NCBI GenBank assembly: GCA_900542195.1
Contig: UQNA01000053.1
Span: 1 to 19,383 of the forward strand
DNA from: an uncultured Sutterella sp.
GTDB lineage: Bacteria; Pseudomonadota; Gammaproteobacteria; Burkholderiales; Burkholderiaceae_F
Reading direction: 5' to 3'
Length of the DNA: 19,383 bases
In this document: positions 7,334-13,844 of the stretch, piece after piece
Position numbering within the stretch: position 1 is the first letter of the stretch
Layout of the letters: each line of letters begins with the position of its first letter
Program-made: the position numbers and the translations under genes
Notes under the pieces: generated by a model
What the model was told of the DNA's origin: nothing
Database searches by the model: none
Seen by the model: the letters and a program-made list of their open reading frames with translations, nothing else

Positions 7334-9147
7334 TGCTGGAAGTCAAAAATATTGTCACCGAGATTGAAACCCAAGAAGGAACCATCAAGGCCGTTGATGA
7401 TTTAAGTCTGACTATTGCTCCGAGAGAAATCTACGCTCTCGTGGGAGAATCCGGCTGCGGAAAATCAATGACAGCGCTCTCTCTTTTGCGTTTGTTGCCG
7501 GAGACAGGCCGCGTGTCATCCGGTGTTGTGACCGTTGACGGGACTGAAATCATGGGGTTGCCCGAATCCATGATGAGGCATATCCGGGCGAGCAAGATCA
7601 GTCTAATTTTTCAAGAGCCGGGGCTGTCTCTAAACCCTGTCATGACAATCGGAGATCAAATCCTTGAAACGATTTATCTTCACACTTCTTTGCGTGGGCA
7701 AAGTGCTAAAAACAAAGTGTTGGATTGGCTGAACAAAGTCGGAATACCGGAGCCGGAAAAAAGAATAGATATGTTCCCGCATGAAATCAGCGGAGGTCAG
7801 AAGCAAAGAGTGATGATTGCTCTTGCCTTAGCGGCCGAGCCGGGCTTCTTAATTGCTGACGAACCTACAACCGCCTTGGATGTAACTATTCAGGCACAGA
7901 TCTTGAATCTTTTAAAAGAAATTAGAGATTCGGAAGGAATCGGCATCCTCTTAATTTCTCACGATTTAGCTGTGGTGGCTCAGGTTGCCGATAAAGTCGG
8001 GCTTATGTACGCTGGAGAAATGGTCGAAGAAGCAGAAGCTAAAAGTTTCTTTAAAAGACCTTTTCATCCATATGCGAGGACTTTGCTGCGTGCCCTTCCG
8101 GACGGCAAGCGTAAAACTGAACGGCTTGATGCTATTTCCGGGGTTGTTCCGCCGCTCACCACTGACTTTAAAGGCTGCCGTTTTGCCGAGCGCTGTTCTG
8201 AGGCAAGAGAAGAGTGCAAAACACAAACGGTTAAATTGCACGATTTAGCCGGTCATCGAGTTCGCTGCTTATTCCCTATTGAGGAAAAAGTTGTACTGCC
8301 TTTGCCGGCTTCTACGGTAGAAACAAGACTTGAGGAAAGGCCGGCGGTCCTTGAGCTCCAAAATTACAACGTTTGGTTTCCAAACAGAGGCTCTATCTTT
8401 AAAAAGAAGTCTTATTTCAAGGCTGTTAAAGACGTTAATTTCGCTGTGAAGAAAGGACTGACCACGGCACTTGTCGGGGAAAGCGGCAGCGGTAAGACCA
8501 CCGTGGCCAGAGGTGTGCTGCAGCTTCTGCGAGGACAAGCATTCATTTCCGGTGAGGCCAGATTAGAGGGAGTCGAACTCGGTACGCTCAATGAAAAAGA
8601 TTTGAAGACGTTGCGTAAAAAAATGCAGATTGTTTTCCAGGATCCTTTCTCGAGTTTGAATCCTCGCATGAGAGTCCAAGAAGTGCTCTTAGAAGGGCTG
8701 GAAAGTCTTCATCCGGAGCACACCCGCAGTGAAAACTTAGATCGAATCGCCGAGATGTTGAAGAAATGCGGCTTAAGGACCGACTCTCTTTATCGTTATC
8801 CGCATGAGTTTTCAGGAGGGCAGAGACAACGTCTGGCGATAGCCAGGGCCCTTGTCGTGGAGCCGGAGTTGTTGATTTGTGATGAACCTACTTCCGCTTT
8901 AGACGTTTCCGTCCAAGCACAGATTTTGAATCTTTTGAATGATATCCAGAAAGAGCGTGGGCTTTCTTATCTGTTTATCACGCATAACTTTGGTGTTGTC
9001 CAATATCTATCCGACGAGATTGTGGTGATGAAGTCGGGTGAAATTGTAGAGACAGGACCGGCCTCTCGGGTCTTAAATTCCCCGGTGCATTCCTACACTC
9101 AGAGACTCCTTGAAGCAGTACCTCACTTCAGGCCAAACGAGGAATAA
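7333..9147 (+). CDS. ABC transporter ATP-binding protein, two fused DppD- and DppF-type ATPases (YejF-like)
   Basis: One 604-residue chain carries both nucleotide-binding domains of the importer. Domain 1: Walker A GESGCGKS at 38-45, Q-loop Gln94, signature ISGGQ at 152-156, Walker B FLIADE at 172-177, switch His210. Domain 2: Walker A GESGSGKT at 382-389, Q-loop Gln436, signature FSGGQ at 493-497, Walker B LLICDE at 513-518, switch His551. Both sites therefore look competent. The linker after domain 1 holds the oligopeptide-transporter C-terminal element with cysteines at 282, 288, 295 and 312 (GCRFAERC, EEC, RC), the pattern associated with an iron-sulfur cluster in some Dpp/Opp ATPases. 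It is the last gene of the operon. No convincing terminator follows directly; an imperfect hairpin lies at 9219-9243. Confidence 0.94.
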   Translation: MLEVKNIVTEIETQEGTIKAVDDLSLTIAPREIYALVGESGCGKSMTALSLLRLLPETGRVSSGVVTVDGTEIMGLPESMMRHIRASKISLIFQEPGLSLNPVMTIGDQILETIYLHTSLRGQSAKNKVLDWLNKVGIPEPEKRIDMFPHEISGGQKQRVMIALALAAEPGFLIADEPTTALDVTIQAQILNLLKEIRDSEGIGILLISHDLAVVAQVADKVGLMYAGEMVEEAEAKSFFKRPFHPYARTLLRALPDGKRKTERLDAISGVVPPLTTDFKGCRFAERCSEAREECKTQTVKLHDLAGHRVRCLFPIEEKVVLPLPASTVETRLEERPAVLELQNYNVWFPNRGSIFKKKSYFKAVKDVNFAVKKGLTTALVGESGSGKTTVARGVLQLLRGQAFISGEARLEGVELGTLNEKDLKTLRKKMQIVFQDPFSSLNPRMRVQEVLLEGLESLHPEHTRSENLDRIAEMLKKCGLRTDSLYRYPHEFSGGQRQRLAIARALVVEPELLICDEPTSALDVSVQAQILNLLNDIQKERGLSYLFITHNFGVVQYLSDEIVVMKSGEIVETGPASRVLNSPVHSYTQRLLEAVPHFRPNEE

Positions 9148-9158
9148 CCTTTTTCAAT

Positions 9159-9288
9159 ATGCAAATTGAGAGGATTCTGCATTTACGCGGCTTGTTTCTG
9201 CCTGTGAAGTGATAAATAACCCTCTTAACAATTTTTTAAGGGTGACAAAAAGGTTCTGGTTTACCATTAGAAAAACCTAACCTGTTAG
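9159..9288 (+). promoter_or_regulatory. hmp upstream region with three short dyads
   Basis: The 150-nt gap before hmp contains ATGCA-N14-TGCAT (9159-9182), an imperfect ACCC(TC)TTAA/TTAAGGGT hairpin (9219-9243), and CTAAC-CT-GTTAG (9277-9288) that abuts the ribosome site. A weak promoter can be drawn as GTGACA (9242-9247), 17 nt, CATTAG (9265-9270). hmp genes of proteobacteria are commonly repressed by NsrR, whose motif contains TGCATTT half-sites. One such half-site occurs here (9178-9184), but not in the canonical arrangement, so no regulator is assigned. Confidence 0.3.
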
Positions 9289-9297
9289 AGGAATTTT

Positions 9298-10461
9298 ATG
9301 CTTACACAAGAACAAATTGCACTCGTTAAAGCCACTGTACCGGTCCTTAGAGAACACGGAGTTGCTCTCACTTCTCACTTTTACAAGAGGATGCTCAGCC
9401 ATAATCCCGAGCTGATGCAGGTTTTCAATCAAGGTCACCAAAGAGTAGGTGCTCAGCAACAAGCTTTGGCCGGAGCTGTTCTTGCTTACGCAGAAAATAT
9501 TGAAAATTTGGGCGTACTTTTGAACGCTGTTAAGCACATCGCCAATAAGCATGTTTCTGTCGGTATCCGCGCAGAACATTATCCAATCGTTGGAAAACAT
9601 CTTTTGGCATCTATTAGAGAAGTACTCGGTGAGGCTGCAACTCCGGAATTGATTGATGCTTGGGCTGCAGCATACGGGCAGTTGGCCAATGTTCTGATCG
9701 ACGCTGAAAAAGCTTTGTACGACAAGCACGCTAATGAAGAAGGCGGTTGGTCAGGCTGGAGATTCTTCAAAGTCGAAGAAAAGAAACCTGAAACTGATGA
9801 AGTTACCAGCTTCACATTGGTCCCGGTTGATCACGGCAAGATGCCGAAGGTAAAGGCTGGTCAATACGTGTCAGTTCGTGTTTACGTCAAGAAAGAAAAT
9901 CTGATTCAGCCACGTCAGTACACAGTTACTGATGCTACGAAGCATTCCTTGCGTATCTCCGTTAAGAAGATCGTCGCTGATGGTAATTCTCCTGCCGGTA
10001 TGGTTTCCAACGCATTGCATCAGGATATTAACCAGGGGGACTTGGTCGAAGTTTCTTTCCCGACAGGCGAGTTCAATGTTCCGGAAGGCAATAACCCGCT
10101 TTGTTTGATCAGTGCCGGTATCGGTATCACGCCAATGCTTGCTATGCTGAAAGAGGCGGTTGCTCATAATCCTCAACGTCAGGTAACTTTCGTTCATATC
10201 TGCAAAGAGAAGAAGGATTATCCGCTTTTCGATGAAGTCGAAGCTTTATCTAAATCCGGACCTGTTGAATTAGTGACTTGCGTTACTTCTAAATCCGGTC
10301 GTCCGGACGAAGGTTTCTTTGCTTCCTTAGTGAAACCGAATACAGAATATCTCGTCTGCGGTCCTGTTGATTTCATGAAGGATGCAACTCAAGCCTTGGA
10401 AAAGGCCAATGTTGCCAAGGAGCACATCTTCACTGAAAAATTCGGCACCGGTGCTATCTAG
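9298..10461 (+). CDS. hmp: Flavohemoglobin, nitric oxide dioxygenase
   Basis: Hmp uses O2 and NAD(P)H to oxidise nitric oxide to nitrate in the cytoplasm. The 387-residue protein has a globin domain (about 1-140) with distal Tyr29 (B10) and Gln53 (E7) and proximal haem ligand His85, all at the E. coli Hmp numbers, plus Tyr95 in the proximal pocket. The reductase part follows: FAD-binding RQYTVT at 206-211, the NAD-binding ISAGIGITPM at 271-280, LVCGPVDFM, and the C-terminal FTEKFGTG. Length is typical (E. coli 396). An AGAGG ribosome site lies 6 nt before the ATG. The gene stands alone, convergent with the mod operon, with strong hairpins after its stop. Its role next to mod genes could be linked through nitrate/nitrite metabolism, but that is inference. 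Confidence 0.97.
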   Translation: MLTQEQIALVKATVPVLREHGVALTSHFYKRMLSHNPELMQVFNQGHQRVGAQQQALAGAVLAYAENIENLGVLLNAVKHIANKHVSVGIRAEHYPIVGKHLLASIREVLGEAATPELIDAWAAAYGQLANVLIDAEKALYDKHANEEGGWSGWRFFKVEEKKPETDEVTSFTLVPVDHGKMPKVKAGQYVSVRVYVKKENLIQPRQYTVTDATKHSLRISVKKIVADGNSPAGMVSNALHQDINQGDLVEVSFPTGEFNVPEGNNPLCLISAGIGITPMLAMLKEAVAHNPQRQVTFVHICKEKKDYPLFDEVEALSKSGPVELVTCVTSKSGRPDEGFFASLVKPNTEYLVCGPVDFMKDATQALEKANVAKEHIFTEKFGTGAI

Positions 10462-10471
10462 TTCTCTTAAA

Positions 10472-10532
10472 TTAACTAGGTGGAGGATAAAACAGTAGCT
10501 TTGCAGCTCATACCTCCTTCCAACCTAATTAA
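10472..10532. repeat. Compound imperfect hairpin between hmp and modD
   Basis: TTAACTAGGT (10472-10481) pairs with ACCTAATTAA (10523-10532) with one mismatch. Inside it, GGAGG (10482-10486) pairs with CCTCC (10513-10517). The apical part has a small AGCT-TTGC-AGCT dyad. It sits just before the strong terminator-like hairpin. It may stabilise the hmp 3' end or be part of a structured 3' untranslated region. There is no plausible reading frame in it on either strand. Confidence 0.4.
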
Positions 10533-10575
10533 AGAAATAGCCTTCAGACCTTTTAGTGGTTTGAAGGCTATTTCT
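10533..10575. terminator. Strong hairpin, probable bidirectional terminator between convergent hmp and modD
   Basis: An 18-bp stem with a single G-T mismatch (AGAAATAGCCTTCAGACC against GGTTTGAAGGCTATTTCT) encloses the 7-nt loop TTTTAGT. It lies between two convergent genes, 71 nt after hmp and 34 nt after modD. The T-tracts are short on both sides (TTTAATT on the minus strand; GAACCTTTT on the plus strand), so termination efficiency is uncertain. Confidence 0.65.
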
Positions 10576-10609
10576 GAACCTTTTGGTCTTACGAGCGCAA
10601 TTGCTCGTC

Positions 10610-11449
10610 TTATCGGCAAGCTGTAATTTCCATCTTGATATCAAACGGTTTTCCAAAGTAAACCCAGGAAGTGACTAGGACGTCCACACCTGTTGCTGCG
10701 GCTTCTGCAGCATTATCTGCGTTTATGCCGCCGGCAGCATTGATAATGAGATTTGGAAAACGTTTCTTAGCTTCCTTGACAAACTTAGCCAATATCGGGA
10801 AATCGAATCTTTCGCATTGAACAATATCGGCCCCGTATTCTGCAAATCTCATTGCATCTTCGTAATTGTCAGCCTCTACAGCCAGTTTCTTTTCCGGCTC
10901 ATGAATTTTGGCCCTCCGAAAATCCTCTTCAAAGTTTTGAGAAAACACCCGATGTTGATCAAAAATCAGAATCGATTCAGACAGACCCGCTCGATGCACG
11001 ATGGCTCCTCCGGCAAGTGCGGCACTTAGAGAGATTTTCTTGGTTCCCGGAAAGTGTTTTCTTGTTACGGCAACCATAATATTAGGATTAACTTTTCTTG
11101 CAGCATCGACCATCGCTCGTGCACGGCCCGAAATGCCGGATGAATATTCCATCACATTCTGAGCGGTTTTGTAGACTGCATGGATTTGATCTGCTTTACC
11201 TGTAGCTTCCAGCACGACTTCTCGAGCTTTTCTGAATTCTCCGTCTTCCGTCTGTAAAAGGATTTTCATTCCGGCCTTTTCTAAGAGACGAGCAGCAATC
11301 GCAATCCCACTTACGATGCCGTCTTTTTTCGGATAGCAGCGCAGACGGCCTGGTTCTTTTGAAATCTCAAGAGCCTCTGTGGTGCAGTCATTCAAAGGAA
11401 TATCTTCAGTAAGCAGATTGTCGATAAAAGCATCGGAAAGATAAAACAT
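10610..11449 (-). CDS. modD: ModD, molybdenum-transport-associated phosphoribosyltransferase-like protein (NadC family)
   Basis: ModD proteins are homologues of quinolinate phosphoribosyltransferase (NadC) found in mod operons; their reaction is not established. The 279-residue protein aligns in outline with NadC: TRKHFPGTK at 129-137 in place of NadC's TRKTTPG motif, HRAGLSESILIFDQH from 152, where NadC has an HR-GL-D--LIKDNH motif, and the phosphate-binding INAAGGI at 236-242. It is the last gene of the modCABD operon, starting within the modB stop (TAATG). A plain NadC is unlikely, because there is no nadA or nadB beside it and the TRKHFPGTK variant is typical of ModD. Its probable role is molybdenum handling, which is inference. 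Confidence 0.86.
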   Translation of the reverse strand: MFYLSDAFIDNLLTEDIPLNDCTTEALEISKEPGRLRCYPKKDGIVSGIAIAARLLEKAGMKILLQTEDGEFRKAREVVLEATGKADQIHAVYKTAQNVMEYSSGISGRARAMVDAARKVNPNIMVAVTRKHFPGTKKISLSAALAGGAIVHRAGLSESILIFDQHRVFSQNFEEDFRRAKIHEPEKKLAVEADNYEDAMRFAEYGADIVQCERFDFPILAKFVKEAKKRFPNLIINAAGGINADNAAEAAATGVDVLVTSWVYFGKPFDIKMEITACR

Positions 11450-12123
11450 TAAATAACCTCTTTAGATTGGACAAGGTACAAAGCGACATATATAAAACAG
11501 GCGAATCCGGCAAGAAGAAGACAGAGAAAAGTCGCGGTTTCAAAGTCTCCTCTCGAAACGGAATTGAAAATTTCTAACGAAAGAGTGTTCGTTCGGTCGG
11601 AAATATTTCCTCCAAGCATCATCGTGATCCCGACCTCTCCGGATGCACGCGCAAGTCCAAGAAGAAGGCCTGCTGCAATGCTGTTGCGGATGATCGGCAA
11701 TGTGATGAAAAAGAAATACTTGAGAGGGGGAGCTCCGCAAAGTCGGGCAGCATCCTCGATTTCTTTCAGATTCACGCTCTTGAGAGCACTTTGGACCGGA
11801 CGGATGAAAAGCGGGAGCCCTGCGATGAAGGCTGCAAGCACAATTCCGGTTTGTGAAAAGATCAATTTAATCCCGAAAATCTCATTGAAGAACCCTCCTA
11901 GCGGGCTTTGAGTACCTAGTACTAAGAGGAGCAAGTAACCAAGCGCAATAGGCGGGAAAACCAACGGAAGCGTCACAAAGAATTCCGCGGCTTTGACGAT
12001 GCTGTGCCGGCTTCTGGCGAACCAGAAAGCCAAAGGAGTTCCCAAAAGCAGAAACAATACAAAACTGAATCCGCAAACTTTCAGCGTTAGGTAAATGGGA
12101 AAGGAGAGTTCTTCTGCGGTCAT
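11449..12123 (-). CDS. modB: ModB, molybdate-type ABC transporter permease
   Basis: This is the membrane subunit of the oxyanion importer. At 224 residues it matches the family (E. coli ModB 229). It has about five membrane segments, the ModB-typical TLPLVFPPIALGYLLL stretch (about 51-66), and the cytoplasmic EAA loop EIEDAARLCGAPPLKYFFFITLP at about 121-143 that contacts ModC. It starts 5 nt after the modA stop and ends by overlapping modD by one base. Permease sequence alone does not separate molybdate from tungstate or sulfate; the modD and modC neighbours favour molybdate. Confidence 0.88.
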   Translation of the reverse strand: MTAEELSFPIYLTLKVCGFSFVLFLLLGTPLAFWFARSRHSIVKAAEFFVTLPLVFPPIALGYLLLLVLGTQSPLGGFFNEIFGIKLIFSQTGIVLAAFIAGLPLFIRPVQSALKSVNLKEIEDAARLCGAPPLKYFFFITLPIIRNSIAAGLLLGLARASGEVGITMMLGGNISDRTNTLSLEIFNSVSRGDFETATFLCLLLAGFACFIYVALYLVQSKEVI

Positions 12124-12128
12124 GTGAG

Positions 12129-12851
12129 TTATTTATCGATGCCGTGTTTGACGAGGATCTTCCTGGCTCCTTCGGAATTCAAGAAATTCAGGAATGCCTG
12201 AACATCTTTATCGTTTTCCTGGCCTTTTACGACTGCAGCAACCATTTCGATCGGTGCGTAACCTTGGGTGATTTCAACGCTTCCTCCGATTTTATCTTTC
12301 CCTTGTCTGGCGGCCGTGCGATTGAGGAAGCCTGCGTCTACCTCACCCTTGCTCACATAGGCCATGACCTGAGGAACAGAAGCGATCTGCATGGTTTTGT
12401 CTTTAAGAGAAGGGACGTTTAAGCCGTCAAGATATTCTTTAGCTGCACGGCCGTATATAGCTGCTTTGGGATCGGGATAGGCAAAAGTCTTGACTTTGTC
12501 GGTGGTAAGGTCCTGCGGTCCTGTAATAGCGCTTCCTTTCTTCCAGATGAAAACAAGAGGAGTATTGCCGAGCTTTTGAATCTTTGAGAATTGAACCGGA
12601 GATTTAATGCGTTTGAGAGTGCCAAGATCAGAAATTACGATATTGACGCCGTTGCCAGCGGCAACTTGTGCCAGCATCTGACCAATGTTGCCTCCGTAGT
12701 TTTCTACAGCTTTCTGACCAGTTGCCTGTTGGTAGGCCAGTGCAAGTTCTTTGCTCATTGGCATGTAACCTGCGCCGGTTGTGATGCTCACTTCTGCATA
12801 AGCGCTAGTGCACAGAAAGGCAGCTGCAATCATGAGTGGTTTAAATTTCAT
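12129..12851 (-). CDS. modA: ModA-like periplasmic oxyanion-binding protein (divergent ligand site)
   Basis: This is the periplasmic receptor of the importer. A signal peptide is visible (MKFKPLMIAAAFLCTSAYA, likely cut before EVS), and the mature part is about 221 residues, like E. coli ModA. The fold can be followed: VSITTGAGYM at the start, the Q-AAG---VIS block, AYPDPKAAIYGRAAKEYL, GEVDAGFLNRTAA, and a C-terminal AFLNFLNSEGARKIL. The residues at the E. coli ligand positions Ser12, Ser39 and Tyr170 appear to be Gly, a non-serine and Asn by hand alignment. Molybdate is therefore the best guess from context, not proven. An AGGAGA ribosome site lies within the end of modC, and the two genes overlap by 11 nt. 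Confidence 0.75.
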   Translation of the reverse strand: MKFKPLMIAAAFLCTSAYAEVSITTGAGYMPMSKELALAYQQATGQKAVENYGGNIGQMLAQVAAGNGVNIVISDLGTLKRIKSPVQFSKIQKLGNTPLVFIWKKGSAITGPQDLTTDKVKTFAYPDPKAAIYGRAAKEYLDGLNVPSLKDKTMQIASVPQVMAYVSKGEVDAGFLNRTAARQGKDKIGGSVEITQGYAPIEMVAAVVKGQENDKDVQAFLNFLNSEGARKILVKHGIDK

Positions 12852-13536
12852 TTTGGTCTCCTAGATTCTGAAGTTTTTGAAAAATTTCTTCGGGCGAACC
12901 AATAGCTTCAATTTGCCCGGCATTGATAAAAAGTGATTCGTCCCCAACTTTTTTGGCCTCGTTGGGACTGTGGGTGATGTAGAGAATAGGAATTCTCAGA
13001 ACACGTGGAATTCTTCCGATGTACTCCAGAAGTTCCTTTTTCCTGACGATGTCAAGGCTGCTTAGAGGTTCGTCAAGAATTAAAAGTTGTTCGCTTGCCA
13101 AAATGGCTCGCCCGAGAGAAACTCTTTGAGCCTCGCCTCCAGACAGCTCACCGAGCTTTCTTTCAAGAAGGCTCCCAAGATCAAGTAGATCAACGAGTTC
13201 GTCAAACTGCACTATGGATTTTCTATTGCAATGACTGAGAGGAAACCGCATATTTTCTTCTGCAGTGAAATGAGGAAAGAGCCGATGGTTTTGAAACACC
13301 ATTCCTATGCCTCTTTTTTCACACGGCAAGTTGATTCCTTTCTCAGAATCGAAAAAGATCGTATCCTCAACCTGAATGCGTCCTTTATCGGGGGAGGAAA
13401 GACCGGAAATCAGAAGAGCCAGCGTGGATTTTCCTGCTCCGCTTTTTCCAACAACAGTTGTGACAGGTCGGGTCAGCCTCGCCTGAAAAGTGAACTTGTT
13501 GGTTCCGAGTGTCTTATCAATATCAAAGAAAATCAT
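12841..13536 (-). CDS. modC: ModC, molybdate-type ABC transporter ATPase lacking the C-terminal MOP/TOBE domain
   Basis: This is the ATPase of the oxyanion importer. Motifs in the 231-residue chain: Walker A GKSGAGKS at 30-37, Q-loop Gln82 in IGMVFQNHRLFPHFTAEEN (a ModC-style stretch), signature LSGGE at 131-135, Walker B LLILDE at 151-156, switch His189. The protein stops just after the ATPase domain. E. coli ModC is about 352 residues and ends in a molybdate-sensing MOP/TOBE domain, which is absent here. The stop codon is well supported by the overlapping modA start, so this is not an obvious frameshift. It is the first gene of the operon. There is an in-frame TAA 6 nt before the ATG, which fixes the start at 13536 or later. 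Confidence 0.88.
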   Translation of the reverse strand: MIFFDIDKTLGTNKFTFQARLTRPVTTVVGKSGAGKSTLALLISGLSSPDKGRIQVEDTIFFDSEKGINLPCEKRGIGMVFQNHRLFPHFTAEENMRFPLSHCNRKSIVQFDELVDLLDLGSLLERKLGELSGGEAQRVSLGRAILASEQLLILDEPLSSLDIVRKKELLEYIGRIPRVLRIPILYITHSPNEAKKVGDESLFINAGQIEAIGSPEEIFQKLQNLGDQNEI

Positions 13537-13546
13537 GCTCAGTTAT

Positions 13547-13574
13547 CCAGCGGAGAGTTTCCGATTCCTCCTGG
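13547..13574 (-). promoter_or_regulatory. Hairpin in the modC leader that can pair a distant Shine-Dalgarno-like AGGAGG
   Basis: On the minus strand CCAG-GAG pairs with CTC-CG-CTGG around a 12-nt loop. The paired 5' arm contains AGGAGG, but this lies about 30 nt before the modC ATG, too far for normal initiation. The bases directly before the ATG (GGATAACTGAGC) show no good ribosome site. It may be a standby site or a regulatory structure. Confidence 0.3.
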
Positions 13575-13578
13575 GTTG

Positions 13579-13608
13579 TCGTTATTCTTGTTGAGAATAA
13601 CGATTATA
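13579..13608 (-). promoter_or_regulatory. mod operon promoter (-10 TATAAT) with ModE-like operator palindrome
   Basis: On the minus strand a perfect TATAAT (13608-13603) is followed by the perfect palindrome TCGTTATTC-N7-GAATAACGA (13579-13603). The predicted transcription start (about 13596) falls inside the palindrome. The arms contain CGTTAT/ATAACG, the core of the E. coli ModE operator, and the site sits where a repressor would block transcription, 42 nt before modC. No strong -35 is visible (a poor TTCCAG at 19 nt). modE itself is not in the window. The palindrome is seen; assignment to ModE is inference from known ModE sites. Confidence 0.65.
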
Positions 13609-13655
13609 ACTGATGACGTCAATTCAGCTGGAAGATTTATGAATTAGATCATATA

Positions 13656-13737
13656 ACTTCTGCTCGTTCTGTCTAATCTTGGAAAACGCTTTTCAAAAGT
13701 ACGTCCTGATGGAAAGTTAAGGCAAAGTAGCAGAAGT
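13656..13737. repeat. Long-range dyad in the non-coding region between recD and modC
   Basis: ACTTCTGCT (13656-13664) and AGCAGAAGT (13729-13737) are perfect 9-nt inverted arms 64 nt apart. Between them is a smaller hairpin GAAAA-CGC-TTTTC (13682-13694). On the plus strand the right arm is followed by CATCTTTTTT. This could be a small structured RNA or chance. The rest of the 308-nt gap 13537-13844 holds the mod promoter on one side and the rec terminator on the other, with no credible reading frame. Confidence 0.25.
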
Positions 13738-13778
13738 CATCTTTTTTAAAGAGTATTGCCGGGGTGGTAAATCTAGAG

Positions 13779-13806
13779 AAGAGGTGCACAGCTCGGTGCA
13801 CCTCTT
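13779..13806 (-). terminator. Terminator-like hairpin after recD
   Basis: A perfect 11-bp stem, AAGAGGTGCAC and GTGCACCTCTT, with the 6-nt loop AGCTCG lies 38 nt beyond the recD stop on the minus strand. It is GC-rich enough to be stable, but the following bases (CTCTAGATTT) are not a clean T-run. It most likely ends the recBD transcript. Confidence 0.6.
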
Positions 13807-13844
13807 TACGGAAAGGAGAAATTGAGGAGGAATCGGCAAAGGAC

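Noticed and set aside
7985..8248. Overlapping open frames on both strands inside the fused ATPase gene
   Set aside because: They lie entirely within a well-supported coding sequence with intact ATPase motifs and have no independent start signals.
9219..9243. Terminator of the ABC importer operon
   Set aside because: The stem has a 2-nt bulge and is followed by GACAAAAAGG on the plus strand instead of a T-run, so I describe it only as a dyad.
10487..10519. Possible 11-codon peptide on the minus strand after an AAGGAGGT
   Set aside because: The ribosome site is only one base from the ATG, the frame is tiny, and the whole stretch is explained as a hairpin arm after the mod operon.
10591..10608. 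ACGAGC/GCTCGT dyad next to the modD stop as a terminator
   Set aside because: The stem is only 6 bp and there is no T-run on either side; the larger hairpin at 10533-10575 is a better candidate.
10610..11449. NadC (quinolinate phosphoribosyltransferase of NAD synthesis)
   Set aside because: The fold is the same, but the TRKHFPGTK variant and the position at the end of modCAB fit ModD better, and no nadA/nadB is adjacent.
13614..13621. TGACGTCA 8-bp palindrome upstream of the mod promoter
   Set aside because: It is short and expected by chance; it resembles a eukaryotic CRE and has no assigned bacterial meaning here.
13231..13647. 138-codon plus-strand frame running from modC into the intergenic region
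   Set aside because: Most of it is antisense to modC motifs; the small non-overlapping end covers the palindromic operator and shows no protein family features.
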